In this document: in pieces, positions 1 to 8,233 of the stretch | Numbering within the stretch: the first letter of the stretch is position 1 | Layout of the letters: the number at the start of each line of letters is the position of its first letter | From: JBGAKG01 sp044224495 | Lineage (GTDB): Bacteria; Myxococcota_A; Polyangia; Polyangiales; Polyangiaceae | DNA length: 64,000 nt | Assembly: GCA_044224495.1 (NCBI GenBank) | Contig: JBGAKG010000028.1 | Span: 1-64,000, forward strand | Direction of reading: 5' to 3' | Program-made: the position numbers and the translations under genes | Notes under the pieces: generated by a model | Databases searched by the model: none | What the model was told of the DNA's origin: nothing | What the model saw: the letters and a program-made list of their open reading frames with translations, nothing else

Positions 1-134
1 TCCATGACCGGCTCCTTCGCATGCGGCTCTGGCGCGAAAGCGCTAACCCGCGATTAGGACGCATAGCGTCCGTACGTGCGTGGCGCCTAACGGCAGCTAC
101 GACCTCGCGATCGAGCCGGTCACTTCATACGTAC

Positions 135-467
135 TCAGCGGCGCTTGCACGCCCGGAGCCGCGCGAGCGGCACCGAGCCGATGACGTTGCGGATCTGCTG
201 GGCCTGCGCGTCGGTCACGCCGCCGCGAAAGCGCACGTAGGCGCGACCGCCCTCGCGCCGCACCGTGATCCGCGCTCGTCCCATTTTGGGACGGCGCTTC
301 GCGACGTCCTTCACGTCCGACAGGATGCTCGGCGGCAGACCGCCGCGCGTGATGGTCACGACGCCGTCGACGACGTCCAGCACGCACAGTGTCTGCCAAC
401 GCCGCACCGCCGTGACCAGCGCGATCACGGCGACGGTGAAGACCAAGGTGACGAGCGCGAGCTCCAC
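135..467 (-). CDS. small membrane protein, DUF3634-like
   Basis: A 110-residue protein with one N-terminal hydrophobic segment (about residues 3-20) followed by a basic, soluble domain containing a GG-LPP turn and an R-A-Y-V-R-F-R strand. Short single-span proteins of this kind resemble the DUF3634 family, whose role is unknown. The start is a GTG with AAGGAG just upstream. It lies 9 nt after the stop of the dienelactone hydrolase gene on the same strand, so the two are probably cotranscribed. A perfect GTCCCA/TGGGAC inverted repeat lies inside the gene. Family assignment is from overall pattern only. Confidence 0.7.
   Translation of the reverse strand: MELALVTLVFTVAVIALVTAVRRWQTLCVLDVVDGVVTITRGGLPPSILSDVKDVAKRRPKMGRARITVRREGGRAYVRFRGGVTDAQAQQIRNVIGSVPLARLRACKRR
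278..292. repeat. AT-centred palindrome GTCCCA-TTT-TGGGAC inside a CDS
   Basis: Perfect 6-bp arms around a TTT centre, inside the DUF3634-like gene. Similar palindromes occur within coding sequence at 9343 and 48555. An AT-rich core is unusual in DNA this GC-rich. Function unknown. Confidence 0.5.
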
Positions 468-476
468 CCTCTCCTT

Positions 477-1136
477 CTACCCCAGCTTCTCCTTCAGGAA
501 CGCGACCGTGGTGGCCCACGCCGCCTTTGCCGAGGCCTCGTGATAGGCCTTCGGGTCCGCTTCGCGCATGAACGCGTGCGGCCCGTCGTAGGTGTGGAGC
601 ACGAAGCTCGCCCCGGCCGCCTTCGCTTGATCGGCGATCGCGCTCGCGCGCTCGACCGACGCGTAGGCATCGATCTTCGAGTAGTGCCCGCAGATGGGCG
701 GGGTCGCCTTCCCGAACCTGACGAAGTCGGCCTTCGGGATCCCGTAGAACGGCACCGCCGCCGCGATCCCCTCCACCGTGCAGGCCGCCGCGAGCGCCAT
801 GCCGCCGCCGAGGCAGAAGCCCGTGATCCCCACCTTGGCCACGCCATGCTCGTGGAGCCACTTCGTCGCCGCAGCGATGGTCGCCATCGCGTCGGCCGTC
901 TTCATGTCGTTCGCGAGCTGGGCGGCCTCGCTGCCGTCCTTGGTCACCTTGCCCCCGAAGAGATCGACCGCCATCGCGCCGTAGCCCTCGCTCACGAAGC
1001 GCCGGCACAGCCGCCGGATGTCGTCGTTCAGTCCCCACCACTCGTGCACGACGATGATCGTCGGCGCCCCCTTGGGACCGTCGAAGACCTCGGCGTGCGC
1101 GCCCGAGCTCAATGCCACGTTCGTTGCGTTGCTCAT
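477..1136 (-). CDS. dienelactone hydrolase family protein
   Basis: A 219-residue alpha/beta hydrolase covering a full dienelactone hydrolase domain. The nucleophile elbow is G-F-C-L-G-G with Cys108, the HEWWG motif supplies the conserved Glu32, and His187 sits in D-G-P-H-A-F-M, so the Cys-Glu-His machinery is present. Family members hydrolyse dienelactones in chlorocatechol degradation, but many bacterial copies act on unknown esters or lactones and are cytoplasmic. The ATG at 1136 gives the canonical N-terminus; the longer in-frame extension to 1817 is a shadow of the opposite-strand gene. The next gene downstream (135-467) follows closely. Exact substrate unknown. Confidence 0.92.
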   Translation of the reverse strand: MSNATNVALSSGAHAEVFDGPKGAPTIIVVHEWWGLNDDIRRLCRRFVSEGYGAMAVDLFGGKVTKDGSEAAQLANDMKTADAMATIAAATKWLHEHGVAKVGITGFCLGGGMALAAACTVEGIAAAVPFYGIPKADFVRFGKATPPICGHYSKIDAYASVERASAIADQAKAAGASFVLHTYDGPHAFMREADPKAYHEASAKAAWATTVAFLKEKLG

Positions 1137-1199
1137 CCGCCGATGGTCTCCCTTCCCGCCCAGCGGCGCAACCGCGGTATGCTCGCGCGGAGTCATCGC

Positions 1200-2009
1200 G
1201 TGGAGTACCTCGTCGTCTACGTCGGGCTCGCGATCTTGGGGCCGCTCTTCGGCTGGCTGGAGCGGCGTCGGCCCGCGACTCCCTTCGCGCGAACCGCGCG
1301 CGCACGCCGGATCGATCTCGTGTGGTGGCTCGTCACGCCGCTCTTCACCGGCACGCTCGCGCGCGTGCTCCTGCTCGGCGTGCTCGCGCTCGTCGCGCGG
1401 GCCGCCGGCTTCGGCACGGACGGCGCCGGCTTCCTCGGTCGGCTCCAGGCCTTCTTCCCCTTCGCGCGGCTCCCGTGGCCGCTCGCCTTCGTGGCTGCGC
1501 TCGCGATCGCCGACTTCTTCGGCTACCTGAGCCACCGGCTCCGCCACACCGCCCCCGTGTGGCGGCTGCACGCGGTCCATCACGCCGCCGAGGAGCTCAC
1601 GGCGCTGACCGCCGCCCGCCTGCACCCGCTCGACGAAGCGCTCGACACGCTCGTGATCGGCGTCCCCGTGCTGCTCCTCGGCTTCCCGCTCCCCGTCTAC
1701 GCCGCGCTCGGTCCGTTCTTCGTGCTCCACACGCTCTTGTTGCACGCGAACGTGACGTGGTCGTTCGGACCGCTCGGGCGCGTCTTCGCGTCGCCGCGCT
1801 TTCACCGCCGCCACCACGCACGGGGCCTGCCGCCCGCGAACTTCGCGGGCGTGTTTTCGCTCTGGGACGTGCTCTTCGGAACCTTCGCGATGCCGGAGCA
1901 GGACCCGGGCACCTTCGGCATCGACGAGCGCGACGTCCCCGAGTCCGTCTTCGGTCAGCTCGCCTATCCGTTCCGCCGCCTCGCCGCGGCGCTAGCTCCC
2001 CGCCCATGA
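1200..2009 (+). CDS. sterol desaturase / fatty acid hydroxylase family membrane protein
   Basis: A 269-residue membrane protein with hydrophobic spans at about 4-20, 41-68, 92-110 and 150-175 and the three His clusters of the fatty acid hydroxylase superfamily: HxxxH at 112-116, HxxHH at 124-128 and a later HRRHH. These bind a di-iron centre that oxidises lipid or sterol C-H bonds at the membrane. I chose the GTG at 1200 because GGAG lies 7 nt upstream; an ATG at 1179 is in frame but has no ribosome binding site. It overlaps the next gene by 4 nt (ATGA), implying a translationally coupled lipid-related pair. The lipid substrate cannot be read from sequence. Confidence 0.88.
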   Translation: MEYLVVYVGLAILGPLFGWLERRRPATPFARTARARRIDLVWWLVTPLFTGTLARVLLLGVLALVARAAGFGTDGAGFLGRLQAFFPFARLPWPLAFVAALAIADFFGYLSHRLRHTAPVWRLHAVHHAAEELTALTAARLHPLDEALDTLVIGVPVLLLGFPLPVYAALGPFFVLHTLLLHANVTWSFGPLGRVFASPRFHRRHHARGLPPANFAGVFSLWDVLFGTFAMPEQDPGTFGIDERDVPESVFGQLAYPFRRLAAALAPRP

Positions 2010-2746
2010 CGACCCTCGCGATCGACGAGCGCCACTTCCAGTGGGTCTACAGCGCGACCGCGCTCACCGGGCTCGTGCTCGCGCTCTTCCTCCCGTCGTC
2101 GACGAAGACGGTCCCGCCGAAGTCGCGCCGCACGTACGTGGTCCTCCAGGTCATCACGTTCACCGGGGCGGTCGTCGGAGCGAAGCTCGCGTTCCTCGCC
2201 GGCGATCTCCGGTGGCCGCTCGCGCACGTGCCATTCCACGAGATCGTCTACTCGGGCCGCTCGATCACGGGTGGCCTCTTGGGCGGCTTCCTCGCGGCGG
2301 AGCTCGCGAAGGTCCCGCTCCGATGGAGCGAGCTTCCCAACGATTGGTTCGCGACGAAGCTCCCGCTCTCGGTCGCCGTCGGCCGGGTCGGGTGCGTGCT
2401 CGCGGGTTGCTGTCGCGGCATCGCGGGCGACTACCCCGTCGCGATGGTCTACTCGGACGGCGTACCGCGCTTTCCGGCGCAGCTCGTCGAGCTCGGATTC
2501 CAAGTCGTCGCCTTCGGCGCGGCCTGGCTCGCGTTCCGGCGCGGCTTCCTGCGCGGACGCATCTTCGCGACGTACATGATCGCGTACGGAGCGTTCCGCT
2601 TCCTGATCGAGGCGCTGCGCGACACGGACAAGGTCGCGTTCGGCCTCTCCGTCTACCAGCTCGTGGCGCTCGCGCTCGCGGCGGCGGGCGTGGCGTCGTA
2701 CGCGATGTACGCGCGCCGAGCCGCGGTCACGGCGGCGCCCGCGTGA
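2006..2746 (+). CDS. Lgt-like (prolipoprotein diacylglyceryl transferase family) membrane protein, non-canonical
   Basis: A 246-residue polytopic membrane protein of the Lgt superfamily. It keeps a G-x-S-x-x-G-G-L-L-G-G loop and a G-R-V-G-C segment resembling the Lgt signature. However, the essential His of Escherichia coli Lgt (the FHGG motif) is Thr here (S-I-T-G-G), and the signature Asn is replaced within a C-V-L-A-G-C-C stretch. It may therefore be a diverged paralogue acting on another lipid or protein substrate rather than the housekeeping Lgt. The start overlaps the stop of the upstream hydroxylase-family gene, suggesting shared function. Confidence 0.8.
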   Translation: MTTLAIDERHFQWVYSATALTGLVLALFLPSSTKTVPPKSRRTYVVLQVITFTGAVVGAKLAFLAGDLRWPLAHVPFHEIVYSGRSITGGLLGGFLAAELAKVPLRWSELPNDWFATKLPLSVAVGRVGCVLAGCCRGIAGDYPVAMVYSDGVPRFPAQLVELGFQVVAFGAAWLAFRRGFLRGRIFATYMIAYGAFRFLIEALRDTDKVAFGLSVYQLVALALAAAGVASYAMYARRAAVTAAPA

Positions 2747-2755
2747 GCGCCGCCG

Positions 2756-3631
2756 TCAGCTGGCGCGCTTCACGTGCTCCACGATCGCCGGCCCGACCTT
2801 CTCGGGCGCTTCGAGCGGCGCAGAGTGGCCCACGCCCGGCAGGTAGACCACGTCGGGCGTCCCCACGAAGTACGGCTCGAGCCCGCGCGTGAGCTCGAGG
2901 CCGAGCGCGCGATCTTCGGTTCCCCAGATCAGCCGGAACGGCGCTTCGATCCGCGGGTAGGTGCGGCTCGCGCGCCAGTACGATGGACGCACCAACCCGC
3001 GGACGGCGCTGCGGTAGTACGCGAGCGGGGGCTTCACGAGCGCGGGCGTGGCGAACGCCTTCGCATAGGGTGCGAGCCGCTCGTCGGTGAAGTGCTTCGG
3101 ATCGACCGCCCCCTTGCGCAGGAGCATCGGGATGCGCGCGCCACCGCCGTGGGAGAGCATGCGCTCGGGAACGACGGGGAGCTGGAAGAAGAACATGTAC
3201 CAAGACCGCAGCACCTGCCGCGACCGAAAGGCCCGCGCGCTCATCGCCCGCGGGTGCGGTGCATTCACGGCGGTCAACGTCTTCACGAGCTGCGGGTAGC
3301 GCGCAGCGACCTCGTAGGCGATCCCGCCGCCCCAATCGTGCCCGACGAGGTGAATGCGCCCGCCGAGCTCGCGCGCGAGGTTCACCACGTCCCGCGCCAG
3401 CGTCTCGATGTCGTAGCCGGACGCCGGCTTGTCGGTGCCACCGTAGCCGCGCAGATCGGGCGCGACGGCACGGAGCCCCGCCGCCGCGAGGATCGGGAGC
3501 ACGTCGCGCCAGGACTCGGACAGCTCCGGGAACCCGTGGAGGAGCACGACCGGCTCGCCCGAAGCGGGCCCATCGATCAAGGCGTGCATGTGGAGACCAG
3601 GGAGATCGAACGACGTCGTCGCAACGCTCAT
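2756..3631 (-). CDS. alpha/beta hydrolase, epoxide-hydrolase type
   Basis: A 291-residue alpha/beta hydrolase. HGFPE (from His32) is the HGxP oxyanion motif of soluble epoxide hydrolases, the nucleophile is Asp99 in G-H-D-W-G-G, and His269 in G-V-G-H-S-A-P is the general base; a cap region with several Tyr lies between. An Asp nucleophile favours epoxide hydrolase (or haloalkane dehalogenase) chemistry over esterase chemistry. The ATG at 3631 fits the family N-terminus; a longer extension would run into the divergent small gene at 3666. It is convergent with the Lgt-like gene. Physiological substrate unknown. Confidence 0.9.
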   Translation of the reverse strand: MSVATTSFDLPGLHMHALIDGPASGEPVVLLHGFPELSESWRDVLPILAAAGLRAVAPDLRGYGGTDKPASGYDIETLARDVVNLARELGGRIHLVGHDWGGGIAYEVAARYPQLVKTLTAVNAPHPRAMSARAFRSRQVLRSWYMFFFQLPVVPERMLSHGGGARIPMLLRKGAVDPKHFTDERLAPYAKAFATPALVKPPLAYYRSAVRGLVRPSYWRASRTYPRIEAPFRLIWGTEDRALGLELTRGLEPYFVGTPDVVYLPGVGHSAPLEAPEKVGPAIVEHVKRAS

Positions 3632-3665
3632 GCGGGGGGAGATAGGGTACCATCCACGTTCGTCC

Positions 3666-3845
3666 ATGCAGTATCCGCCTGCTCCTCCTCCGGGCATGCC
3701 CCCCGAGATCCCGCCGCACCTCCGGCGCAGGGAGACGCCGTGGTGGGTCATCCTCCTCTACGTGTTCGGCGGAATCACCGCGCTCGGCGTCCTCGGCGTC
3801 GTCGCGTTCTTCGGCCTCATCGCGTTCGCGTGCGGCCACCACTGA
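3666..3845 (+). CDS. small single-span membrane protein, Pro-rich N-terminus
   Basis: A 59-residue protein with a Pro-rich, cytoplasm-like N-terminus (about 1-25) and one hydrophobic segment (27-53) ending in C-G-H-H. I recognise no family. The ATG lies 34 nt from the divergent hydrolase start, and the stop is 4 nt before the ferritin-like gene, so it may lead that operon. Small proteins of this shape are common in myxobacteria, but the function is unknown; coding status rests on position and the clean hydrophobic segment. Confidence 0.6.
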   Translation: MQYPPAPPPGMPPEIPPHLRRRETPWWVILLYVFGGITALGVLGVVAFFGLIAFACGHH

Positions 3846-3849
3846 TCCG

Positions 3850-4563
3850 ATGGTCGTCGGCGCCGTCAAAGAGCTCTGGCACCGCGATCTCGTCGCGCGC
3901 CCGGACACCCACGCCTGGGTCCTCAGCTTGTACCGCGCGGGGGAGCTCCACCCGCAGACGGTGGACGATTACTTCCCGCTCGCGGCGGCCGAGGATCCCT
4001 CGCTCCGCGAGTCGATGACGCGGCACTCGGCCGACGAAGGCCGCCACGTGAAGATCTACGACGGCGCGATCGCCAAGCTCGGCGAGCCGCGCACCGAGTT
4101 CGATGGGCTCGACGTCTTCAACGTCGTCATCCGTCGCGAGACCGACGCGAGCTTTCGCCTCGACGACGGGCTCTCGCCCGACGGACGGCGCGAGCGCCTC
4201 GCACACTTCCTCGCGCACGCGCACTTCCTCGAGAAGCGCATCACGCGCTCGCTCGAGTACCACCTCGATGCGTGCTCGCGCGCGGGCCGGCGCGACGTGG
4301 AGCGCGCCGTCGCCGTCGTCCACGCCGACGAAGAGCGCCACACCACCTACACGCTCGAGGCCGTCCACGACCTGCTCCCCCATGCCCGCGCCGAGCACGT
4401 CATCGCCGTGCACCGCCGCGGCGAGGCGCGCGCGAACCTTCGCTTCTCCGCGCGCCAAGTCCGAGCCTTCCTCGATCGCTTCGGCCGCTCGACCAAGCTC
4501 TCGCACGCGGTGCTCTACCGCACGTGCGCTGGGATGATGGAGGCCGCTCGTGCTGCACTCTGA
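3850..4563 (+). CDS. ferritin-like di-iron protein (iron-containing redox enzyme type)
   Basis: A 237-residue mostly helical protein. Two D-E-x-x-H motifs (Glu63/His66 and Glu161/His164) and acidic residues on the intervening helices (E48, E54, E128, E136) fit a four-helix-bundle di-iron site as in ferritin-like oxygenases. No signal peptide or membrane span is seen, so it is probably cytoplasmic. It overlaps the start of the downstream radical SAM gene by 14 nt, so the two are very probably translated together. A joint role in an oxidative or radical lipid or cofactor modification is inference; a simple iron or peroxide-handling role is possible. Confidence 0.8.
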   Translation: MVVGAVKELWHRDLVARPDTHAWVLSLYRAGELHPQTVDDYFPLAAAEDPSLRESMTRHSADEGRHVKIYDGAIAKLGEPRTEFDGLDVFNVVIRRETDASFRLDDGLSPDGRRERLAHFLAHAHFLEKRITRSLEYHLDACSRAGRRDVERAVAVVHADEERHTTYTLEAVHDLLPHARAEHVIAVHRRGEARANLRFSARQVRAFLDRFGRSTKLSHAVLYRTCAGMMEAARAAL

Positions 4564-6058
4564 AGGGAAGCGTCGCCTCGGGCTCTTCGTCCCGCCGAAG
4601 CCGCCACTGGAGCAGGCGAAGGAAGCCGCGCGTGCGTTCGACGAGGCGCGCGCACGCGCGCACTTCGGCGTCCCCACCGCAGCGCGCGCGCTGAAGACGA
4701 CGGTGAGCTTGTGCGCCGAGTGCCTCGCGCACGTGCCTGCCTTCGTCTACGCGCACGAGGGCCGCGTGCTGATCCGCAAGGACTGCGCCGTCCACGGGAA
4801 GAGCGACGCGGTGCTCGAGAACGACGAGCGCTTCTACTTCCTCTCGAACAAGGATCTCTCCGGCGTCGTCTTCGCGAAGGAGCGCGTGTTCGACATCCCC
4901 GCCTTCCCCGGTGCGCTCGGCGAAGCCTGCTGCGCCGAAGGCGAGACCTGCGAGACCACGCCCGGCGCCGACCAGATGCAGAACAAGACCTGCACCGTGC
5001 TGGTCGAGGTCACCGACGCGTGCAACCTCGCCTGCCCCGTCTGCTACAGCGACGCGAAGGGCGAGCGGGGCCTCCCGCGCGAGAAGTTCGAGCGCTACCT
5101 CGACGACCTCGCCACCAAGAAGGGCGGGCTCGACTCCGTCCAGCTCACCGGCGGCGAGGCGATGCTCCACCCCGACTTCTGGGAGCTCCTCGACTTCGCG
5201 TGCGCGCACCCGAAGATCAAGAAGGTCTACCTGCCGACGAACGGGCTGCTCCTGAACAAGAGCGGTGCCGCCGAGCGCCTCGCTCGCCACAAGGAGAAGC
5301 TCATGGTGCTCCTCCAGTTCGACGGGCTGACCGATCGCACCGACGAAGACCTCCGCGCGGCGACGCCGGCGAAGGTGCGGCGCCAGGTGGTCGAGCGCCT
5401 CGGCGAGCTCGGCGTGTTCATGCAGCTCACGATGACGCTCGCGCGCGGCGTGAACTACCACGAGGTGGGCGACGTCATCGATCTCGCGCTTGCCAACGAG
5501 CACGTGAAGGTCGTCGCGCTGCAGCCCGCGACATACTCGGGCCGCTACGAGCTCGACGCGTCACCGATGGATCGCCTCACCCTGTCCGACGTGGTGAAGG
5601 CCGTCGTCCGCCAATCCCAAGGCCGGAAGGGCCGCGCACGCGAGGCCGACTTCGTCCCGATCCCGTGCAGCCACCCGAACTGCGGTTGGATCACGCTGTA
5701 TCTGCGGCGCTTCGGGCTGACGGGGAACGTCGTGCGCTACGTCGACCTCCCGAAGGTGATCGAGAACGTCGCCTATCGGACGCTCCTCTCCACCGACGAG
5801 CTGAAGCAGGCCGTCGGCACCGGGAGCGGCTCCCCCGTGAAGCGCGCGATCGGGCGGCTGGCGCGCGGGCTCGTGCGCTCGCAGGACATGTTCACGGTCG
5901 CGATCAAGCCGTTCATGGATCGCCACGCCTACGACCAGGACCGGGTCGAGAGCTGCTGCCATCATCTGCTCGACACGAAGGGCAACCCGCGCTCGTTCTG
6001 CGAGTACAACGCCGTGCTCCGGCAAGGCGACGCGTGGGCGGATTTGCCGAAAATCTGA
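4550..6058 (+). CDS. radical SAM protein resembling archaeal tetraether synthase (Tes/MJ0619-like)
   Basis: A 502-residue radical SAM enzyme. The cluster motif CxxxCxxC is at Cys158, 162 and 165. The N-terminus carries C-x-x-C (55/58), Cys79 in K-D-C-A-V-H-G, and Cys127/128/134; the C-terminal part has C-S-H-P-N-C (373-378) and a CC-HH...C region (469-484). This extra-cysteine pattern resembles the MJ0619/Tes family, which in archaea joins lipid tails to make tetraether lipids; bacterial relatives have been proposed to make membrane-spanning lipids. The start is GTG with GGAGG 6 nt upstream, inside the end of the ferritin-like gene. Family recognised from motifs, not alignment; substrate uncertain. 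Confidence 0.85.
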   Translation: MLHSEGKRRLGLFVPPKPPLEQAKEAARAFDEARARAHFGVPTAARALKTTVSLCAECLAHVPAFVYAHEGRVLIRKDCAVHGKSDAVLENDERFYFLSNKDLSGVVFAKERVFDIPAFPGALGEACCAEGETCETTPGADQMQNKTCTVLVEVTDACNLACPVCYSDAKGERGLPREKFERYLDDLATKKGGLDSVQLTGGEAMLHPDFWELLDFACAHPKIKKVYLPTNGLLLNKSGAAERLARHKEKLMVLLQFDGLTDRTDEDLRAATPAKVRRQVVERLGELGVFMQLTMTLARGVNYHEVGDVIDLALANEHVKVVALQPATYSGRYELDASPMDRLTLSDVVKAVVRQSQGRKGRAREADFVPIPCSHPNCGWITLYLRRFGLTGNVVRYVDLPKVIENVAYRTLLSTDELKQAVGTGSGSPVKRAIGRLARGLVRSQDMFTVAIKPFMDRHAYDQDRVESCCHHLLDTKGNPRSFCEYNAVLRQGDAWADLPKI

Positions 6059-6079
6059 GGCTCTGGCTATCACCTCAGA
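6054..6079 (+). terminator. weak hairpin after the radical SAM gene
   Basis: TCTGAGG (6054-6060) pairs with CCTCAGA (6073-6079) across a 12-nt loop, overlapping the stop codon. There is no T-run, so it may be only a weak or factor-dependent terminator. Confidence 0.25.
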
Positions 6080-6102
6080 GATGAGTTACGGTGCGCGCCA
6101 TC

Positions 6103-7065
6103 ATGCAGCGCCGTACCACCGTTCTCGCCCTTCTCGCCGTCACCACGCTCCCGCTCGTCCTGGGTCTCGCCGCTTGCTCGGGCGACGACACCACGGCGCC
6201 GCCCGACGCGGGGGGCGACGCGACCAAGGACGCGACCGGCAACGACGCGGCGGCCGATGCGGCGAAGGACTCCGGCACGGACGCGACGATCGATGCCGCC
6301 AAGGACGGCGCAACGCCCGATGCGACCAGCGACGCGACCACCGACGCGTCGACCGACGCCGTTGCCGACGTTTCCTCCGACGCGCTCGGCGACGCGAGCG
6401 ATGCGTCGTCCGACGCCAAGGCCGACGTGACCGACGCTTCCTCCGACGCGACCAGCGACGCGAGCGACGCAGGGAGCGGCTCCGTCTGGAAGACCCCCAC
6501 CTGCGACGGCACGATCGGCAGCGGCGAGTACGGCAGCTCGCAGAACCAGCTCACCACCGGCGGCGGCCAGGATTGGTACATGACGTGGAACGCGACGAAC
6601 CTCTACGTCGCCGTCACGAACGCGACCGTGACCGAGGCCGTCGTGCTCTACGCCGGCTTCGGCGGCAACAACGGGCTCACGGCCGGTCAGGTCTACGACA
6701 ACACCGCGCCGGGGACGCTCCTCTTCAAGGCCGATGCGGTGCTCTACGCGAAGAGCACCTACAACGAGGTCCGCAAGGTCGCCGGCAACGCGTGGGGCGC
6801 CCCGACCGCGGCGGCGATCACGTTCTGCGGCAGCGGCTCGACGCGCGAGATGGTCATCCCCTGGAGCGCGCTCGGCTCGAACCAGATCCCGGCGAGTTTC
6901 CGTTGGGTCGCGTACGCCACGTCGAGCGGCGGCTTCGTCTACGGACAAGTGCCGACGACGAACCCGGGCGGCAGCATCGGGACGAGCGCGAATTTCCCGC
7001 ACGACTTCTTCGTGTCGAGCACGAACGACGGCTCGGGCGCGTTCCCGTTCGCGACGGTGGAGTGA
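6103..7065 (+). CDS. lipoprotein with Asp/Ala-rich linker and CBM9/DOMON-like C-terminal domain
   Basis: A 320-residue predicted lipoprotein. The signal peptide ends in L-G-L-A-A-C with Cys25 as the lipidation site. Residues 30-125 are a D-A-T/D-A-S low-complexity linker of a kind very frequent in myxobacterial exported proteins. The C-terminal half (D-G-T-I-G-S-G-E-Y-G, then W-Y-M-T-W-N and N-L-Y-V-A-V) looks like the beta-sandwich of CBM9/DOMON-like carbohydrate- or haem-binding domains. Its role may be surface binding; no catalytic motif is visible. It is convergent with the sigma factor gene, 4 nt apart. Confidence 0.75.
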   Translation: MQRRTTVLALLAVTTLPLVLGLAACSGDDTTAPPDAGGDATKDATGNDAAADAAKDSGTDATIDAAKDGATPDATSDATTDASTDAVADVSSDALGDASDASSDAKADVTDASSDATSDASDAGSGSVWKTPTCDGTIGSGEYGSSQNQLTTGGGQDWYMTWNATNLYVAVTNATVTEAVVLYAGFGGNNGLTAGQVYDNTAPGTLLFKADAVLYAKSTYNEVRKVAGNAWGAPTAAAITFCGSGSTREMVIPWSALGSNQIPASFRWVAYATSSGGFVYGQVPTTNPGGSIGTSANFPHDFFVSSTNDGSGAFPFATVE

Positions 7066-7069
7066 CGGG

Positions 7070-7738
7070 TCAGCTGGAAGCAGGCCGGAGGCGGCTCGGC
7101 AGCCCCGCGCCTTCGAGCAGCTCGGCGAGGTGCGACGACATCGTCTTGGACCGCGCCGAGATCCGGTTCGGCTCCAGCGCCGCTTGCAGGCGTTGCCGCG
7201 CTTCGTGCACGCGCCACGCGATCGTGCCGCGGGAACACTTTTGGACCACGGCCGCCTCGGCGTTGGACAGCCCCTGCAGCGCGACGAGGACGATCGTCGT
7301 GCACATCTCGGGCGGCAACCCATCGAGCGCGTGGAGCAAGCGCGTGTACGTCTGGCGCAGCTCGGCCGCGCGCCGAGGATCACCGCCGGCGTCGACGGCG
7401 ATTGCGCGCTCGAGGCGCGGATCGTCGTCCTCGATCGAGGACTCGCTCCGCCGCACGCGCGCGCGCCGCGCATCGAGCGCCCGGTTCACGGTCAACCGAT
7501 AGACCCAGGTGAAGAACTCGCTCCGACCCTCGAACTCGACGAGCGAGCCGTACGCACGAAGGAACACGTCCTGCGTGATGTCGTCGGCTTCGTGCTCGGA
7601 GCCGGAGAGGTGGAGCGCGAGCGCGAAGATGCGACGCCGGTAGCGGCGGACGAGCTCGTCGAACGCCCTGGGATCCCCGGCCTTGGCGCGCGCGACGAGC
7701 AGCGTCGCGGTGGCGGCTTCTCTCTGGGCCGGAGTCAT
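7070..7738 (-). CDS. ECF-type RNA polymerase sigma factor
   Basis: A 222-residue sigma-70 family protein. Region 2 (about 20-90) contains A-F-D-E-L-V-R-R-Y, D-D-I-T-Q-D-V-F-L-R-A-Y and F-x-T-W-V-Y-R-L-T-V-N; region 4 (about 130-195) contains L-P-P-E-M and S-R-G-T-I-A-W-R-V-H-E-A-R. No region 1.1 or 3 is present, which defines the ECF group. The C-terminus runs about 30 residues past region 4. No anti-sigma gene is adjacent: upstream is a repeat-containing gap and then the ureide operon on the same strand. Its regulon cannot be inferred. Confidence 0.93.
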   Translation of the reverse strand: MTPAQREAATATLLVARAKAGDPRAFDELVRRYRRRIFALALHLSGSEHEADDITQDVFLRAYGSLVEFEGRSEFFTWVYRLTVNRALDARRARVRRSESSIEDDDPRLERAIAVDAGGDPRRAAELRQTYTRLLHALDGLPPEMCTTIVLVALQGLSNAEAAVVQKCSRGTIAWRVHEARQRLQAALEPNRISARSKTMSSHLAELLEGAGLPSRLRPASS

Positions 7739-7780
7739 GGTCGCAGATTAGACGTGCCACATCCCCCAATGGTTGGCGAA

Positions 7781-7820
7781 AGTTTCCGTTCGCCCTCGGC
7801 CTCCGGCCTCGGTTGGCCGA
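7781..7820 (+). repeat. dispersed intergenic repeat, copy 1
   Basis: A 40-bp stretch starting AGTTTCCGTTCG matches 33 of 40 positions of the reverse complement of 28892-28931. Both copies are intergenic. An imperfect hairpin (10-bp arms 7828-7837 and 7857-7866, one mismatch) follows. Confidence 0.55.
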
Positions 7821-7890
7821 GGCTCGCTGCCAGCTCCTCCGCGGCTCCGCCGCTTCGGAGTTGGCACGGCGAGTTCATGCCAGCGCCGCC

Positions 7891-8229
7891 TCAACTGCCG
7901 CGGTAGGTCGCGTAGCCGAAGGGGCTCAGGAGCAAAGGTACGTGGAAGTGTTCCTTCGGGTTCTCCACCACGAAGAGGATGGAAACCTCCGGGAAGAAGC
8001 ACGGCGTCCCCGTCGCCTCGGCGTAGGCCTTCGTGTCGAAGGTGATCCGGTAGGTAGCCGCCGTCGTCGCCTCGGGGGTGATCAGCGCGCGGTTGCGACC
8101 GTCCGCGTCGGTGACCCCGTGCCCGACGAGCTCGAAGCCGCTCGCCGCGAGTCGCTCCAGCTTCACCGGCACGCCCTGCGCCGGGCGGCCGCGGGCGGTG
8201 TCGAGCACGTGCGTCGTGATCCCTGCCAT
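7891..8229 (-). CDS. hiuH: 5-hydroxyisourate hydrolase
   Basis: A 112-residue transthyretin-related protein. It opens with T-T-H-V-L-D-T and ends with Y-R-G-S, the two diagnostic ends of 5-hydroxyisourate hydrolase, and contains the conserved H-V-P-L-L-L-S-P region. The enzyme hydrolyses 5-hydroxyisourate, the product of uricase, to OHCU. The length is that of the bacterial enzyme without a signal peptide, so it should be cytoplasmic. It starts 4 nt after the allantoicase-UraD fusion gene, and the UraD half of that fusion uses its product. Last gene of the ureide operon. Confidence 0.95.
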   Translation of the reverse strand: MAGITTHVLDTARGRPAQGVPVKLERLAASGFELVGHGVTDADGRNRALITPEATTAATYRITFDTKAYAEATGTPCFFPEVSILFVVENPKEHFHVPLLLSPFGYATYRGS

Positions 8230-8233
8230 GACG

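Noticed and set aside
1..134. Possible tail of a gene or a structured RNA at the left edge
   Set aside because: No frame gives a recognisable product, no tRNA-like fold was apparent, and the context is cut off.
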